Source: Parus major (Eukaryota; Chordata; Aves; Passeriformes; Paridae). From it: a DNA stretch of 64,000 nt. Both the position numbers and the translations under genes were made by a program. Shown one piece after another: positions 12,958 through 25,600 of the stretch. Within the stretch, counting starts at the first letter, position 1; each line of letters starts with the position of its first letter. The DNA is taken from NCBI RefSeq assembly GCF_001522545.3, contig NC_031771.1, positions 65,828,521 to 65,892,520 on the forward strand, in the 5' to 3' direction. Below the pieces are notes generated by a model. That model searched no databases. It was given only the letters and a program-made list of their open reading frames with translations, and was not told where the DNA came from.

Positions 12958-15900
12958 AAAAGTCCCATGAAGGCCTCAGAAACCTCTTCAGTTTTGAAGC
13001 TTTCCATTTTCAGCACAACGTTTGTGTGTCAGAGAAAGCGTCCACACCGTAAAATCTGGATCCATCACTTGGTGCTGGATCCTCTGAGAGGGAACTGACA
13101 CTTTTGTGTCCAGACTGAGCAGAAAATGCCATGCTGTCAGAAAAAAAAACAAACCAAAACCAACAATAACCAAATTAACAAACAAAAAACAAAACAAAAA
13201 AAACCCCAAAAGACCACCAAGTTCCAGGCAGCAATTCCTTTTACAAGCAAAGCTTTGGTGCATGCTAGACAAAAACTACAATTTGTGGGTGGGAAAAGTT
13301 AACTTTGTTTTGGTTTTGGCTTAAAAAAGGATATAAAGCAGCACAGAGCAAGAAGAGCCAGTAGGAAAGGAAGGCAGGATAAATCTCTCTGTGCCAAGGA
13401 GCAAAGGGGATTCTGAGAGGGGATACTGAGATACACGGAGCAGGAAAAGGAAAGCTTTGTGTTTTCCCCTTCTTGGCACAACCCCACTGAGTCACCCAAC
13501 ACAGAACTGTCACCCTGAGTTTTGCTGTCTTTAGGGAAATGTTAAAAGAAAAGGTAGGAGTGGGAAATGTGCTTTATTCCGGTTCTGGGGAGGTTCTCAC
13601 TCACTCACAGCCTCAGCTTCTGAATCCATACCAATGGCACAACACAACCAGACAATGACTCAAACTGTGTCAAGCTCTCATCCTTCAAGCCTCCAGAACA
13701 ATCCATCAGGAAGGACGGTGCTGTAAATAACTTTCAGTCTACCTTTCAGAAAGCAAGGAAGATTGGACATGCAGCAAGTCAGCAGAACAACCAGGATGAT
13801 TTGATGATTTCCTCCCTGATTGATGCCCCATGCCATGGGGACCTCAATCCATCAACCTCAGCTTCTCTTCTCAGGGTGGACAATCCATCCCCAGCTGATG
13901 GGAACAGTGGCACCAACCAGACACAACAGGAGTAGCCTCTGGTTTTGATTTTCATTCCAAGCTGGTGCTACCATATAAACACTGAGATCTGCACTCAGAT
14001 TTAATTACTGCTAATCAAGTGAGACACTGTCTAATAAGTCCACCTTGCCAGATGCTTATGTAAAAGCAGGGTTTGCATGCCCTGATGTCAGCCAGATGTT
14101 TTCTGCCATGCATTAAAGAAAGCAAATAGTAAAATACTTCTCCATCCACTGGAAGTGCGTGTTTTGTCCACACCTGTTAAAAAGATTAATGATCAGGGTC
14201 ATTAATGAGCCCCCTTGAACTTGGTTTGTGACAGCTCAGATAGGAAAATAACAAACATTCCTTTTTTCCCAAATGTGTAAAAAACTAAAAGAAAAAAATA
14301 TAATGTTGAGTGATTAGTAGTAAAACTAATCAGCATAAAAAGGGAGATCTGGATAAAAGTGAAATTTAACCTCAGAAGGGGTCTTGTAGCAATCAAAAGT
14401 TTTACTTCAAGGGTCTCCAGGTTAATCTGTATGTTGATGTTTTCAGCATTGTCATTCAGAAAATGAAAACGTAGGGCATAAACTGGGAGTATAGAAGTAG
14501 GGCAGGGGTACAAAACACTCCTCCAGCTGGGAAAAAAGTGGGAAAATTTGCATAACAATTCACTTTTCCAGACACACTGCTCAGCCAGGGCATCAGTCAC
14601 CCATGCTTGGACTTCTGCACTTCTTTCACTTCCACCCTTTGTCACTGAGCCTTTCCCAGCAAATGAAAATGTTCCTGTGGGCCTCCTGGTGTCCCAGAGC
14701 TGACCCATCCTCCAAGGGCATTGCCCCGTGCTGTTAAACTCTCCTCAAGTTCCTCTGGGCACTGACTCCCTGTAGATCTCAGTCACATGAAGGGAGGGAG
14801 AACTCTTGAGGAGAAACAGCTCCTAGTTATTTAAATTTTCACATGATTTGTCATTTTTGGCTCGTGCAACTCTTGCCCATTCAGCTGTGTGGTCTCTGAG
14901 TCTTCATTCACCCTTTTGATCTGTTGTAAATGGAAGGAGCTCATGTCAAAGATTAAATTACATCTTTTTTCAAATGGCCCAGGGCAAACAGGCTCAGTAG
15001 TACAGACACCTCCCACCCCTGTGTTTGGACACAGAGGGAAGCAAAGTTTTCTGGAGTGAGGCCCAAGTTAGTGGAGAAAGATCTGGAGAGAATCAATAGT
15101 AACTTCAGGAAGACAGACCAGAAGCTGGAGGCAGGTTGTAAATGTGAGGCTAAATTAGGAGCTGGCTGTGGTTTTATGACCAAAGGAGAGAAAATCTGTC
15201 TCTCATTTTGCTGCATCTGCCTGGCTCTTTTTTCAGGGGCCCTTTCATGCTCTTGTCAGAAGGAACCCCTGAGGTTACAGGGTGATGTAGCCATCAGGAA
15301 CAGGTACAGCTCTGTCCTGAGGGGAGGAAGAAGAGCTTCTCACCAAGAAGAAGACAGAAAACATTAAAAGAGAAGCATTCCCTGTCTCTCCTTCCACAGT
15401 CAGTAAATCCATGTTTCCCTTCAGCGAGCCAAGTGAGTATTTTGTCAAAGCCACCAGTTCCTAGGTTTTAATTTGCCATGGGAGGCTGTGTCAGATGACA
15501 AAGGAAAGCAGGATAACCCTGTCAGAGAAACCAGCACCAGAGCAGTGCTGCACTGACAGAAAGCAGAGCTGCCCAGCCTAGCAGGAATTGCTGTTGGAAT
15601 AGGTTGTTTGTAGCAGTTTGACACAACACTCGAGACAACACAAATCTTTGTTCTCCATATTCCCAGCACTGCATTCAATTGAGTTTCTTTTAATGAGATA
15701 AAAGACAGCCCTGGGCTTGAGTCAGCTGGGAGCAGAGCAGAAATGCCTGTCTTGAATCCTCAACATGCTGCTGAGCACTGAGACAAAGCTGAGTAATCCT
15801 GGAAAATAAGGATGTGGGACTGGGGGTACTTAGGTCTGTTCCAGACTCAGCAGGTGAGTCTGGTGAGAATATGTGAGTTACTCACCCTTGATTGCTTTAG

Positions 15901-16283
15901 CATCCATGGAAAGCTGTCCAGACACAATAGAGGGTGATGCATCACCTCCTAAACTGGGTTTTCATCAGTGTATCAGGAGAATTCTCCCCTGGAGGCACCA
16001 GCTTCTCCCTTTTCCCTCTAATGGAAGGTCACAGAAACGAGCTTAGGGTGAGGCAACTCATTTTAGATTTCTAAAAGTTAAGGGAGAGGAGCAACCCCTG
16101 TAACCTCTCCTTGGTGCCGTGTCTGTGGAACAGGAATAACAGAAAATGAGAATAATGACTCTGTGCAGCTCAGGGAAGCTTCAGCAGTGAGTGGTTGAAG
16201 GCACTAAGGAAGCCTGAGTTGAGCTGGAGTGGGAAAAGGAGGCAGCCCTGCTCTTGGCCAGTCATGCCATGCTTCAGCTGCCC
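12958..16283. other. Non-coding, no recognised gene
   Basis: Apart from the A-rich tract at 13139-13210, nothing repeated or coding is recognised. A 168-codon minus-strand frame at 14202-14708 has no known motif. Confidence 0.55.
13139..13210. repeat. A-rich, (CAAA)-like low-complexity tract
   Basis: About 70 bp of A with scattered C (AAAC, CAAA units), on the right of the CR1 fragment at 12757-12957. It opens spurious lysine- and asparagine-rich frames. Confidence 0.8.
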
Positions 16284-16532
16284 TCAAATTAGAAAAAAGT
16301 AGATTTAAATGGGATATTGGGCAGGAATTGTTCCCTGTAAGGGTGGGCAGGCCCTGGCACAGGGTTCCCAGAGAAGCTGTGGCTGCCCCTGGATCCCTGG
16401 AAGTGTCCAAGGCCAGACTGGATGGAGCTGGGAGCACCCTGGGCTAGGGAAGATGTCCCTGCCATGGCAGGGGGTGGAATGAGATGAGCTTTGAGGTCCC
16501 TTCCAGCCCAAACCACTCAATGAATCTCTGAT
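16284..16532 (+). mobile_element. CR1 LINE 3' fragment
   Basis: Well preserved: GGGATATTGGGCAGGAATTG (about 16310), AGAGAAGCTGTGGCTGCC (about 16371), CTGGATCCCTGGAAGTGTCC (about 16388), CATGGCAGGGGGTGG (about 16463), ending in AACCACTCAATGAATCTC. Confidence 0.95.
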
Positions 16533-18941
16533 TTTCTGCCCACAACAACCTGCAATGTGATTTCACTGCCTTGTTCCCTTGGAAGATGCAGCTGTGAGTT
16601 CTCTGGTTTACAGTGTTTGTTGTTTATGCTGTTGTCAGTACAGAGAGCAGGAATGGTGTGGATGAAGCCCAAGGGAACCCTCTGCTAATATCCTCCCCTG
16701 AAATGACGGGAAGGTCAGAGCCCCATTCCTGCATCTGCCAGAGCCACCCCCCTTTCCCATCCCTCCCCCTGCTCTGGGGACAGGCACAGCACCACTGCCA
16801 GAGTCAAGCTTGTCCCAGGGTTCATCAAAATGCTTCTGAAGGAGTTTGCTGCTGCAAGAAGTCAGATTGCACAAACAGGCAGATGTTTGCAAGCAAATGT
16901 CCCAAGGAAGATTGAAATCCCAAGGGACTTTTTTTTTCTCGTAGCTCGCATCTCAAGTGCTGTCAGGATGCTCTGATCACTCACAGGAGACAAAAAATAC
17001 AGAAAGGAGCAGCAGAGACAATAAGAGGTGGAAATTTCCAAATGGTCCCTTCAGTCGTGATGAGAGATGGGGTTTGTCTACAGGGTGGTGATGTCTTCAG
17101 TGCTCTGAAATCCCACTGGAGACTGGGGCCTTGGTATCTATGGAGGCAAGGAAAGCCTCCTCCTAATCTGATAGAATAGATAAAATATTGTCCTCCAGAG
17201 GAAAAAAAGGGCCTGGCTGCACTCCTGCACCTGATTTGTGTCAGACAACTCACTTCTGCCATCCAAAGTGGCTACAGCCTGTTGAGTCCCTCCTGAATTT
17301 CCCATTTTACTCCCACATTCTTGTTCAATCAACAGCTTGCTTTTCTCTGCTCAAAGGGAGTCCTAGGACACATTTCAATACATTTATACTGAGCCATCTC
17401 TCCCTTGTAACCTCCCATGCAAAGAATCATCTGTCAATGTCATCTGTCATCTCTGTAATCCAACAGGCATTTCCTGACATCCAGGAAACCAAGGCTGGAG
17501 TAAATGGCTAAGGGCTTCTTCTAAAGGTCTGTAAGATCCTTGCAAAGGCACAGCTCTCCTCTCCCCTCACCCACAGAAGTGGGATGACTATTAGATAGAT
17601 CAGCTGCAGGCGGATATGGATTTCCCTCAGTGCCATGTTCAATCCTCCCCTTCTCCTGGGAAATTACTCAGGTTTGTGCATGAGTACATAATCTTTCCTA
17701 TATTGTAGCACACAAAACTGCAACAATACTGTGTCAGGGGAGGTTTAGATTGGATATCAGGGAAAGGTTCTCCCCCAGAGGGTGCTGGCACTGCCCAGGC
17801 TCCCCAGGGATGGGCACAGCCCAGAGGCTGCCAGAGCTCCAGGAGAGTTTGGACAGCGCTGCCAGGGTTATTGGGGAGTCTGTGAAGGGCCAGGATCTGG
17901 ATTTGATGATCCTTGTGGGTCCCTTCCAGCTCAGGATATTCCATAATTCCGTGACCTTTCTTCTGCAGAAGTTCTCCACTTCTGTCCTTTCCTCAGGTTT
18001 CATAGTTCTTCAACTCCTGTGCAGTTCTTTCCTGTGCCTGGTGCTCCCATCCCTCCAGGAGAATTCTTCTCATGGCTCCAGACAGAAGAAATTGCAAGAA
18101 TCATTCTCCCAGCCTCTGAGGGGACTGGCAAAAATTGCATCCAACAAAGATGGCTTCATAAGCAGGGTCAGGGAACAGCTGTGCCCAGCGAGCTGGCCCT
18201 GGCATGGGGATGGATTTATTCCAGCAGATGTGAGCTGGGAGCTCAGCTGTGTGGTCATTGCTGTGTGAGACCCTGCTGGGTCACCCTTGGTGTGTTCAGT
18301 CACCCCGTGATCTCATCCCTCCAAGCCACTGACTAAACAAAACCAGCTTTCATTTCATTTCATAGAACACAACTCATTGACGTCACCGGGCTGCTCGCTG
18401 GCTGAGGGATCAGCTCCCTGGGAATTCTGGAAGGGACCCTGGACTGCAGCCCTCGGCCTGGCTCCCTACCTGTTGTCTTTCCAAACAAGCCTGGGATAGG
18501 CAACCCAGCCAAGCCATCAAGTGTCCAGTTACTGGAGTGAGACTGTCTGGAGCCTCACATGAAATATGCTTGGGAGGAGTCTGAAGCTCGAAGCCAAGGC
18601 TGGACAGGGAATTAAAAGGTCCTATTTTGGGTGCTCTTGCTGAACATTCCACTTGAAGGAATTTCCTCCTTTTAAGAGGGAACATGAAATGGTCAGACAC
18701 CATTAAAGTGACGATTTTATATTTTGATTTTGTGTGCCGTCTAAATACAACCAGAAATCGGCAGGGCAGGGCGTGAGGAATGAAATGTCCTGAGGACAGC
18801 TCTGGGAAGACTCTCAACCACATCATCCTTGGGCATTTTTGAGCTTGGGAAAACAGGGTCTCACATCCTTGATAGGCTGGGATGGAGCTTTCTGGTTTTA
18901 TTTTTTGTACCTCTTTTTAGAACTACCTTACAGGGTTTTAA
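16533..18941. other. Non-coding stretch around one CR1, up to an assembly gap
   Basis: Unique DNA apart from CR1 at 17738. A full palindromic CRE-type site, TGACGTCA, is at 18378-18385. Confidence 0.55.
17738..17960 (+). mobile_element. CR1 LINE 3' fragment
   Basis: Carries GGTTTAGATTGGATATCAGG (about 17743), CTGGCACTGCCCAGGCTCC, GAGCTCCAGGAGAGTTTGG and CAGCTCAGGATATTCCATAA at its end. Nearly the same subfamily as the copy at 49668. Confidence 0.95.
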
Positions 18942-19652
18942 NNNNNNNNNNNNNNNNNNNNNNNNNNNNNNNNNNNNNNNNNNNNNNNNNNNNNNNNNNN
19001 NNNNNNNNNNNNNNNNNNNNNNNNNNNNNNNNNNNNNNNNNNNNNNNNNNNNNNNNNNNNNNNNNNNNNNNNNNNNNNNNNNNNNNNNNNNNNNNNNNNN
19101 NNNNNNNNNNNNNNNNNNNNNNNNNNNNNNNNNNNNNNNNNNNNNNNNNNNNNNNNNNNNNNNNNNNNNNNNNNNNNNNNNNNNNNNNNNNNNNNNNNNN
19201 NNNNNNNNNNNNNNNNNNNNNNNNNNNNNNNNNNNNNNNNNNNNNNNNNNNNNNNNNNNNNNNNNNNNNNNNNNNNNNNNNNNNNNNNNNNNNNNNNNNN
19301 NNNNNNNNNNNNNNNNNNNNNNNNNNNNNNNNNNNNNNNNNNNNNNNNNNNNNNNNNNNNNNNNNNNNNNNNNNNNNNNNNNNNNNNNNNNNNNNNNNNN
19401 NNNNNNNNNNNNNNNNNNNNNNNNNNNNNNNNNNNNNNNNNNNNNNNNNNNNNNNNNNNNNNNNNNNNNNNNNNNNNNNNNNNNNNNNNNNNNNNNNNNN
19501 NNNNNNNNNNNNNNNNNNNNNNNNNNNNNNNNNNNNNNNNNNNNNNNNNNNNNNNNNNNNNNNNNNNNNNNNNNNNNNNNNNNNNNNNNNNNNNNNNNNN
19601 NNNNNNNNNNNNNNNNNNNNNNNNNNNNNNNNNNNNNNNNNNNNNNNNNNNN
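18942..19652. other. Assembly gap, 711 N
   Basis: Run of N. The right flank is a (GGGAA)n tract, so the gap probably covers a longer simple-repeat array. Confidence 0.99.
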
Positions 19653-19697
19653 GGGAAGGGAAGGGAAGGGAAGGGAAGGGAAGGGAAGGGAAGGGAA
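19653..19697. repeat. (GGGAA)9 pentanucleotide microsatellite
   Basis: Nine perfect GGGAA units follow directly on the 711-N gap and pass into an A-rich tail. The true array probably extends into the gap. Confidence 0.95.
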
Positions 19698-22600
19698 AAA
19701 AAATAAAAAAATAGAGCCAGACTAGTCTGAGAGCCTCCTGCCCCAAAACAGTTTAGGTTTATGCTTTCCCTGGTACTGTATGGAAGACTCAGTCTTCCAT
19801 AGACTGAAGATGTATGGAGAAACATTAAAAATTAGACTGCTTGATCAATAATATCATGTTTTCTGGCTCTGGTTTATTAGTGAAGATGCAGCAGTAGGTT
19901 CATGCAAGACTTTCTGAGTTTTTCTAAAAAACCTTTTAAAAAAATCAGCTCTTTTTGTCAATAAACTGGCTTCTAAATTGAAGTTTGAGTTACAAACTCG
20001 GTCATCAGCTGAGCACAGATGGTATCCCTAAGCCTCTGCTTTCCCAGCCCACACCAGCAAAGGTAAGGCACTGGCACTTATCTTTTTTCCTTTCTTTCTG
20101 TAGATCTCAGGGTTTTGATACCGCAGAGCACAGCAGGGCAATACAAACAGCACCACATGAAGGTCCCATGTCCTGTCAAATCACCCTGCACAAGTCAGGT
20201 TTGGGTTCGTGGTACTTTTCCATTTTCAGTTCCCTGTGGGAGTCCTATTAATGGGATGGATATAATTGACTTTTCTTCCTTGGTGATCAATAAAACCTCT
20301 GAGCTTTGCCTCTCTTTGGAGTTTCTCATTCCCTTTCATCATCCTGTTCCCTTCCCATGTTCATACTGGCCTTTGCTGATGGACTTTTAGCCATCATCAT
20401 TCTCAAAGTGTGGGCAACTTCTGTGTGATCACCTTTTTTACCTCTCCTGGCTTTCCAACTGCTCCGTGTCCTCACTCTTTCTCTTTTGACACATGGAGGC
20501 AAAGAGGCCTTTGCTCCTTGTTCCTCATCCTCTGCAGGATCTGCTTCCCCTGCTGCTCATCCTGGGATCCTGTGACATCTGCTGGAACTCCAGATGTCCA
20601 CAGGAAAGGACCAGAAAACCAGAAAACCTTGCCTTGCATGCCCATGGCACAAAAATAAATGAAGTTTTAACCTTTTTATCTGCTCCATGAGGCTGTGAAG
20701 AGCCAGAGCTGCCCACCTAAACAGGAGGGGAGAACTTTTCCACATCTTTTTATAACTCCCTGCTCTGTAATTCAGTGACTTAATGCTTAATGTGCTCAAA
20801 ATTGCACCTTTTTTCCCCTCACAGAAGAAAAGGCTAAATGGCCACATTCCATCCTGCTTCCCACTTTGAATAGGAAATTGTTCCTTAAGCAGCCTCCTCC
20901 ATGCAATCAGGGCTGAAAAAACCGAGGATATGCTCCCTCGGGGTCTACCACACGTGGAGAAATCAAACTGCATGCAGGAATACCTGTACCTGTCCAGAGA
21001 ACTGGTGGTTCTCTGGCAGCCAGAAATGGTTGCCAAAGTGCTCTTCTGCCAGCTCATTTCTGCATGCCAGAGGCTGAAGGATCTCCACAAACCCCAGTCC
21101 TCAGGGCTGGATGGAAGAAAGAGACCATTGCTTGCTCAGAGTTGTTCCAGGGACATTCTGTGGCCCTCAAAGTCCTTTTTTTGTTGTAGCAGGACTGCTC
21201 TTATTACACCAAATTGATCCATTGGTGTTAAAACAGTAGCTCTCCAACCCAGAGCTCAGCCCAGGACAGAACCAGTAATTAGGGATTACTAAACCAGGAA
21301 TTACAGTAATTAGAGAAGCAGAAGTCCCACCCACAGGATTTGGGGTGCTTCCTGACCTGGTTTCTCAGCTCTGCTTTTCCATGGCTTTTGTTTTCTGGTG
21401 AAGATCAAACACTCTGGAATTCACTGATGACATGAAAACAAAAGAAACAGCAAAACTTCAATAAAAAGCTCAATCTGTAAAATGACCAAAAGAATTTAGC
21501 ACAGACCACACAGAGAAGAATTAACAGAGGTCAAAGAGAGGAACAGGAAACCAGCACAGACAAGACCCAGTTCCCCAACAACTAATAGCTTGTATAAATT
21601 TGAAAATTAGCACAAAATTGTGTGTGATTAAGAGTGATTCCTGGTTATCTCCACATGTACCCACATCCATTCCCAAGTGCAGCACTTTTACCTTGGCATC
21701 ACCTGTTTATCTCCACGATGCACTGACATCTTCTCAACCTGCAGGTCCTGAAAAAACGAGCTTACAAAAAAACCCCACAGCTGAAAACAAACTAATTACA
21801 GCTCCCTGTGTGGGATGTGGGATTGACAATGGCTCTTTGCAGTTTCATTGGCTTGGTTGGTCATAATTTTTGAACCCCAGGCACTGTTTGCAAACAAAGG
21901 AAGTTCAAGAAACATCCGTCAAAGAGATCAGGCATTTGCACTAAGAAATAAGAGGTTTACCTATCAACACACCCCACAATGCAGGAAGTAAATAAAATAA
22001 CAATGCAATAAAACTGGGCTAGGGAGAATACATATGCTATGCTGGCATGGATACAAAATGGTAGTGAAAGTTAAATTGATGCTTAAAATCAAAGGAAAAG
22101 GTATTTATAAGGCTGCTGCAGGTAATCCATTAAGCAAGGCAGAAAATCCTACTTTTTGGGCTGGTTTTTTTTAAGTCATTTTTGTCACAAGCAAATGATG
22201 TTGTGGATAGTTCATCACACAATGGTTTGGGTGGAATAATCCCCATATCTCTCCATGAAACCACCAAAAAAACCCCCAAAACCTGACCATCTTGTACAGC
22301 ATAGATTAAAACTTCACATCATTCCTTCAGCCTTGAGTGTTCTGTCTGGGAATTTGCAATGATTGATGAGGCTTTGGATCCATTCTTCCCACTCCCTGCC
22401 TGGGAATGACAGTTTGTGCAGCCTGGCCACCCTGGCCAGAAGATTACCTCTGCTAATTACCTCTGCTAATTACCTCCCACCTCGTGTGGGATGGATCACA
22501 GCTCACAGGAGCTGTCCTGGATGGCAGAGTGAGCTGGATTAGCTTTGTGGGAAGGCTGCTCCTCACATCTTCCCTCATTTTCCACGTTCCCAGGTTTCAG

Positions 22601-25600
22601 GGTGAGGTTTCAGTCTGGCCTCGGAAGGGTGGAGGGGAAATCAGAACTATTCCTTGTCCCCACGGGACAGCACTGCAGGTATTAAAGTTAGTCTGGCCCT
22701 TGCCTTTAAATCCAGATGGCTTCAGGATTTAATTAGGAAGTTTTTTGTCCTTTTTCTTTTCTCTCTTGAAAACCAAACCGGCCCCAGTCTTACGAGGAAT
22801 GCATAAAACATTTAATTTATGAACTTCTGGGGCATAACCAGCAGCACAAATGGAAGAGGTGACCAGGAAAGCATTTACAATGAAAACCAAAGCAAGAGGT
22901 GGGGAAGGATTTTTTTGCACAAATGGCATCTGCCTTTATCAGGAATACACTCAGATGAGCAGGGATCACTGCAGCCCTCATTTTAGGCAAGGATTGCAAC
23001 AAGAACCCCTCTGGCTCAGGGAAAGAGAAGCAGCAAATGGAAAATGCCTTTCAGCAGACAGGAGTGCCATGGGCTTGTGATTAGATGCAAATCTAATTCT
23101 GTTAGGCAAATGCCAGCTTGATTTCAGCTCCAGGCTGAACCAGCTCCCAGTAATCACACACAGAATATCCCATGTAGAAAACCTGACAAGTTTTAAAAGG
23201 AAATAACTTTTTGTTTTATTTTTGAGCATTTGGCAAATGCTCCCTTGCGTTTGAACACCTCATAGGAATATTTTTCTTCATAGTCAATGATCTCTAGTGG
23301 TCCTTTGCTTTCCAAAACAAAAACTTTTCCCTCTGTTTCTCCCTCCAACCCTTCCAAAAGAATTTTTGCCCTGTGACTTCAAAGGCTATCACAGGAGATG
23401 TAGTTTGATTCTGAAGCCAGAAAGCCAAAGAATTGCAATGAAATGAACCAGAATAATGGCTCCTGGGAGGACCTGGAACAGTTTCTGTGGACACAGAATG
23501 GTACTGAAGCCACCACACAAAAATTATTCACTAATGTGTAAACCAAAGTGCTCTGATACAGAACAGTTCAGAGCCTGTATCATCCCCAAAACAACCTCAG
23601 GATGATGCTCAACTCCTCATTTTTATTTTGCATGAGAGAAAACACAGTGGTGACAGAGCAAGGAAAACCACAGCAATTTCAGCCCAAGAACTTCCCTTTG
23701 AATAATAAAATTTCCTTGACGTTTTAATGCTCAGAGTTCAAAGGATCCAGGCCAAATTCAGATCACCAAGAATGATTAAGGATTTCTTTGACCAATTTGT
23801 TGACATTCCTGTGTGTATTAAACAGCAGATGTAAGGGGGAAGGTTACCTCTGGTGCTATTTCATCCCAGGTGCAGTAAAAAAAAGAAAATAAAAAGACCC
23901 CAGAAAACCTAACCCTGTCCTGATCCTGGGAATTGCTGCATATTTCTTGGAAAACATACAAGAAATTGTGCATTTCCCCCTCAGCCTGTGGGAGGACACC
24001 GTGTGGACAAAGCAGTTTTGAAGTGGTTCACTGTTTTGCCTGTAATTGCAGTGAGATTTGGGGCTTGGTGGGGTTTTGGTTCTATTTTTTACCCATTAAT
24101 GATGCTGCTGTATGTTCTGGGAGCTGTTAAGTGTAAACAGATGTGGGTTTATCAGTGCCCCAGCAGTGCTTTCCACTGTTTCAACTCCCTTGAAAAGCAA
24201 GCACTTCTGCTCCTGCTTTGTGAGATTGATTTTCCTTTTTGGCTGGAAAATTTATAAGTGGGAATTTATTCTGAGGTGACACAGGGAAGTTGTGGGTCAT
24301 GGAGTCCTCAGAACTCCTACTCCACCTGGGATTATCTCACCCTGAGTGAAATCCACCTCTCCCCACATCTGTCCCCCCCAAACACTCAGGGATGTGATAA
24401 TTCCAGGAGGAAAAAGAAGAGAGGTGATGGAATAGAAATTCTGCCACTCCACCTGCAAGGGAGTGTCTGATGCACCTGCTGGAAAACCATCCCTGCACTT
24501 TTCTTGGTATGCACCCCAAAATATTCCCACCTTGGCTTCCAAAAAACTCTGCAGCTCACCTTGCCTCCCACTCAGCACTAATGCTGGCTTACAAAGGATT
24601 TGCCTTAGAAGTAGGGAGGCAAAGAGGTTGGGTTTTTTTTTCAAAAATTTGTTTCAGCCTCTAAATAGCAAAAGGTTTTTTTCTGAAAACCTTGCTTTGA
24701 TGGTCGGTGACGAGCAGGTGAGCGTTTGGCTGAGAGCTTTAGAAGAATCAAACCTGTGATGCTGAATAATAGAGTACATGGACAGAAAAGAGCTGATCTC
24801 TTACTGACATTCCCCCCAGCACTGCAAAATTACTCTCAGAGACACATTTTCCTGAATCCATTTCCATGTTAGACAAAGGCTTGTGCTTTCAACCTGCACA
24901 GGGGGGAATGGATGAGAGAAAGAGACAGCATCCTGCTTCCTGGGCAAAAGGCTTCTTAATGAGCACAGCCTGAACCAGCACAAGGATGGGAAGTTGTTTT
25001 CCTTCTCAAAAAAACCTGCTTACACAGTCCAGACTGGGAGATTCACACTGCTGGGCACTGCTTGGGGGTCCACCATAGGAGGGTGGGGTGGTGGTACAGC
25101 TGGGAAAATTGAAAGGCAGGCAATGGCCACAGGGCATAGAAAAGATGAGGTTTGTGCTTGTTGTTTTAGGTCAGCTGAAAAAGAAACACACAAACCCCTC
25201 ACTTTTATGGCCAGTAGTCCTTTCTCCAGGTCCTGAAAGTTTCTTTCTCATTAAGCCATCCAGTAGAAGCTGAGGCTGAGGAAAGATGTTATCTCTCTCG
25301 GAGACGCAGCCTACGGAAATAAGATTCTTTGTTTAGGGCTTGCTAATCTGACCTCCTTTCAACCACAGCCCCTGTTCCCTTCATTTATTAAATTCTGTTA
25401 TCAAACTTATTGGGGTAGAAATCCACAAGTACACATATTTTACTTTATTTTTTTTTCCATTACTAGGAATATCTTCCCCAAAGAGCTCTTGGTCCTGAAA
25501 TCCTAAACAGCCAGGCTCACCACGCTTGTTTTTTACCTCCCTCCTGGTTGTGCTTGTGCCAGAGAGGCAGGGATGCTGCTGCATCCCTTCCTGGACCAGC

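Noticed and set aside
12495..13016. 173-codon minus-strand frame
   Set aside because: Antisense of the CR1 piece at 12757-12957 plus flanking unique DNA.
18829..19825. Open frames of 270-300 codons on both strands around 19 kb
   Set aside because: Nearly all of their length is the N gap; the rest is (GGGAA)n or random sequence.
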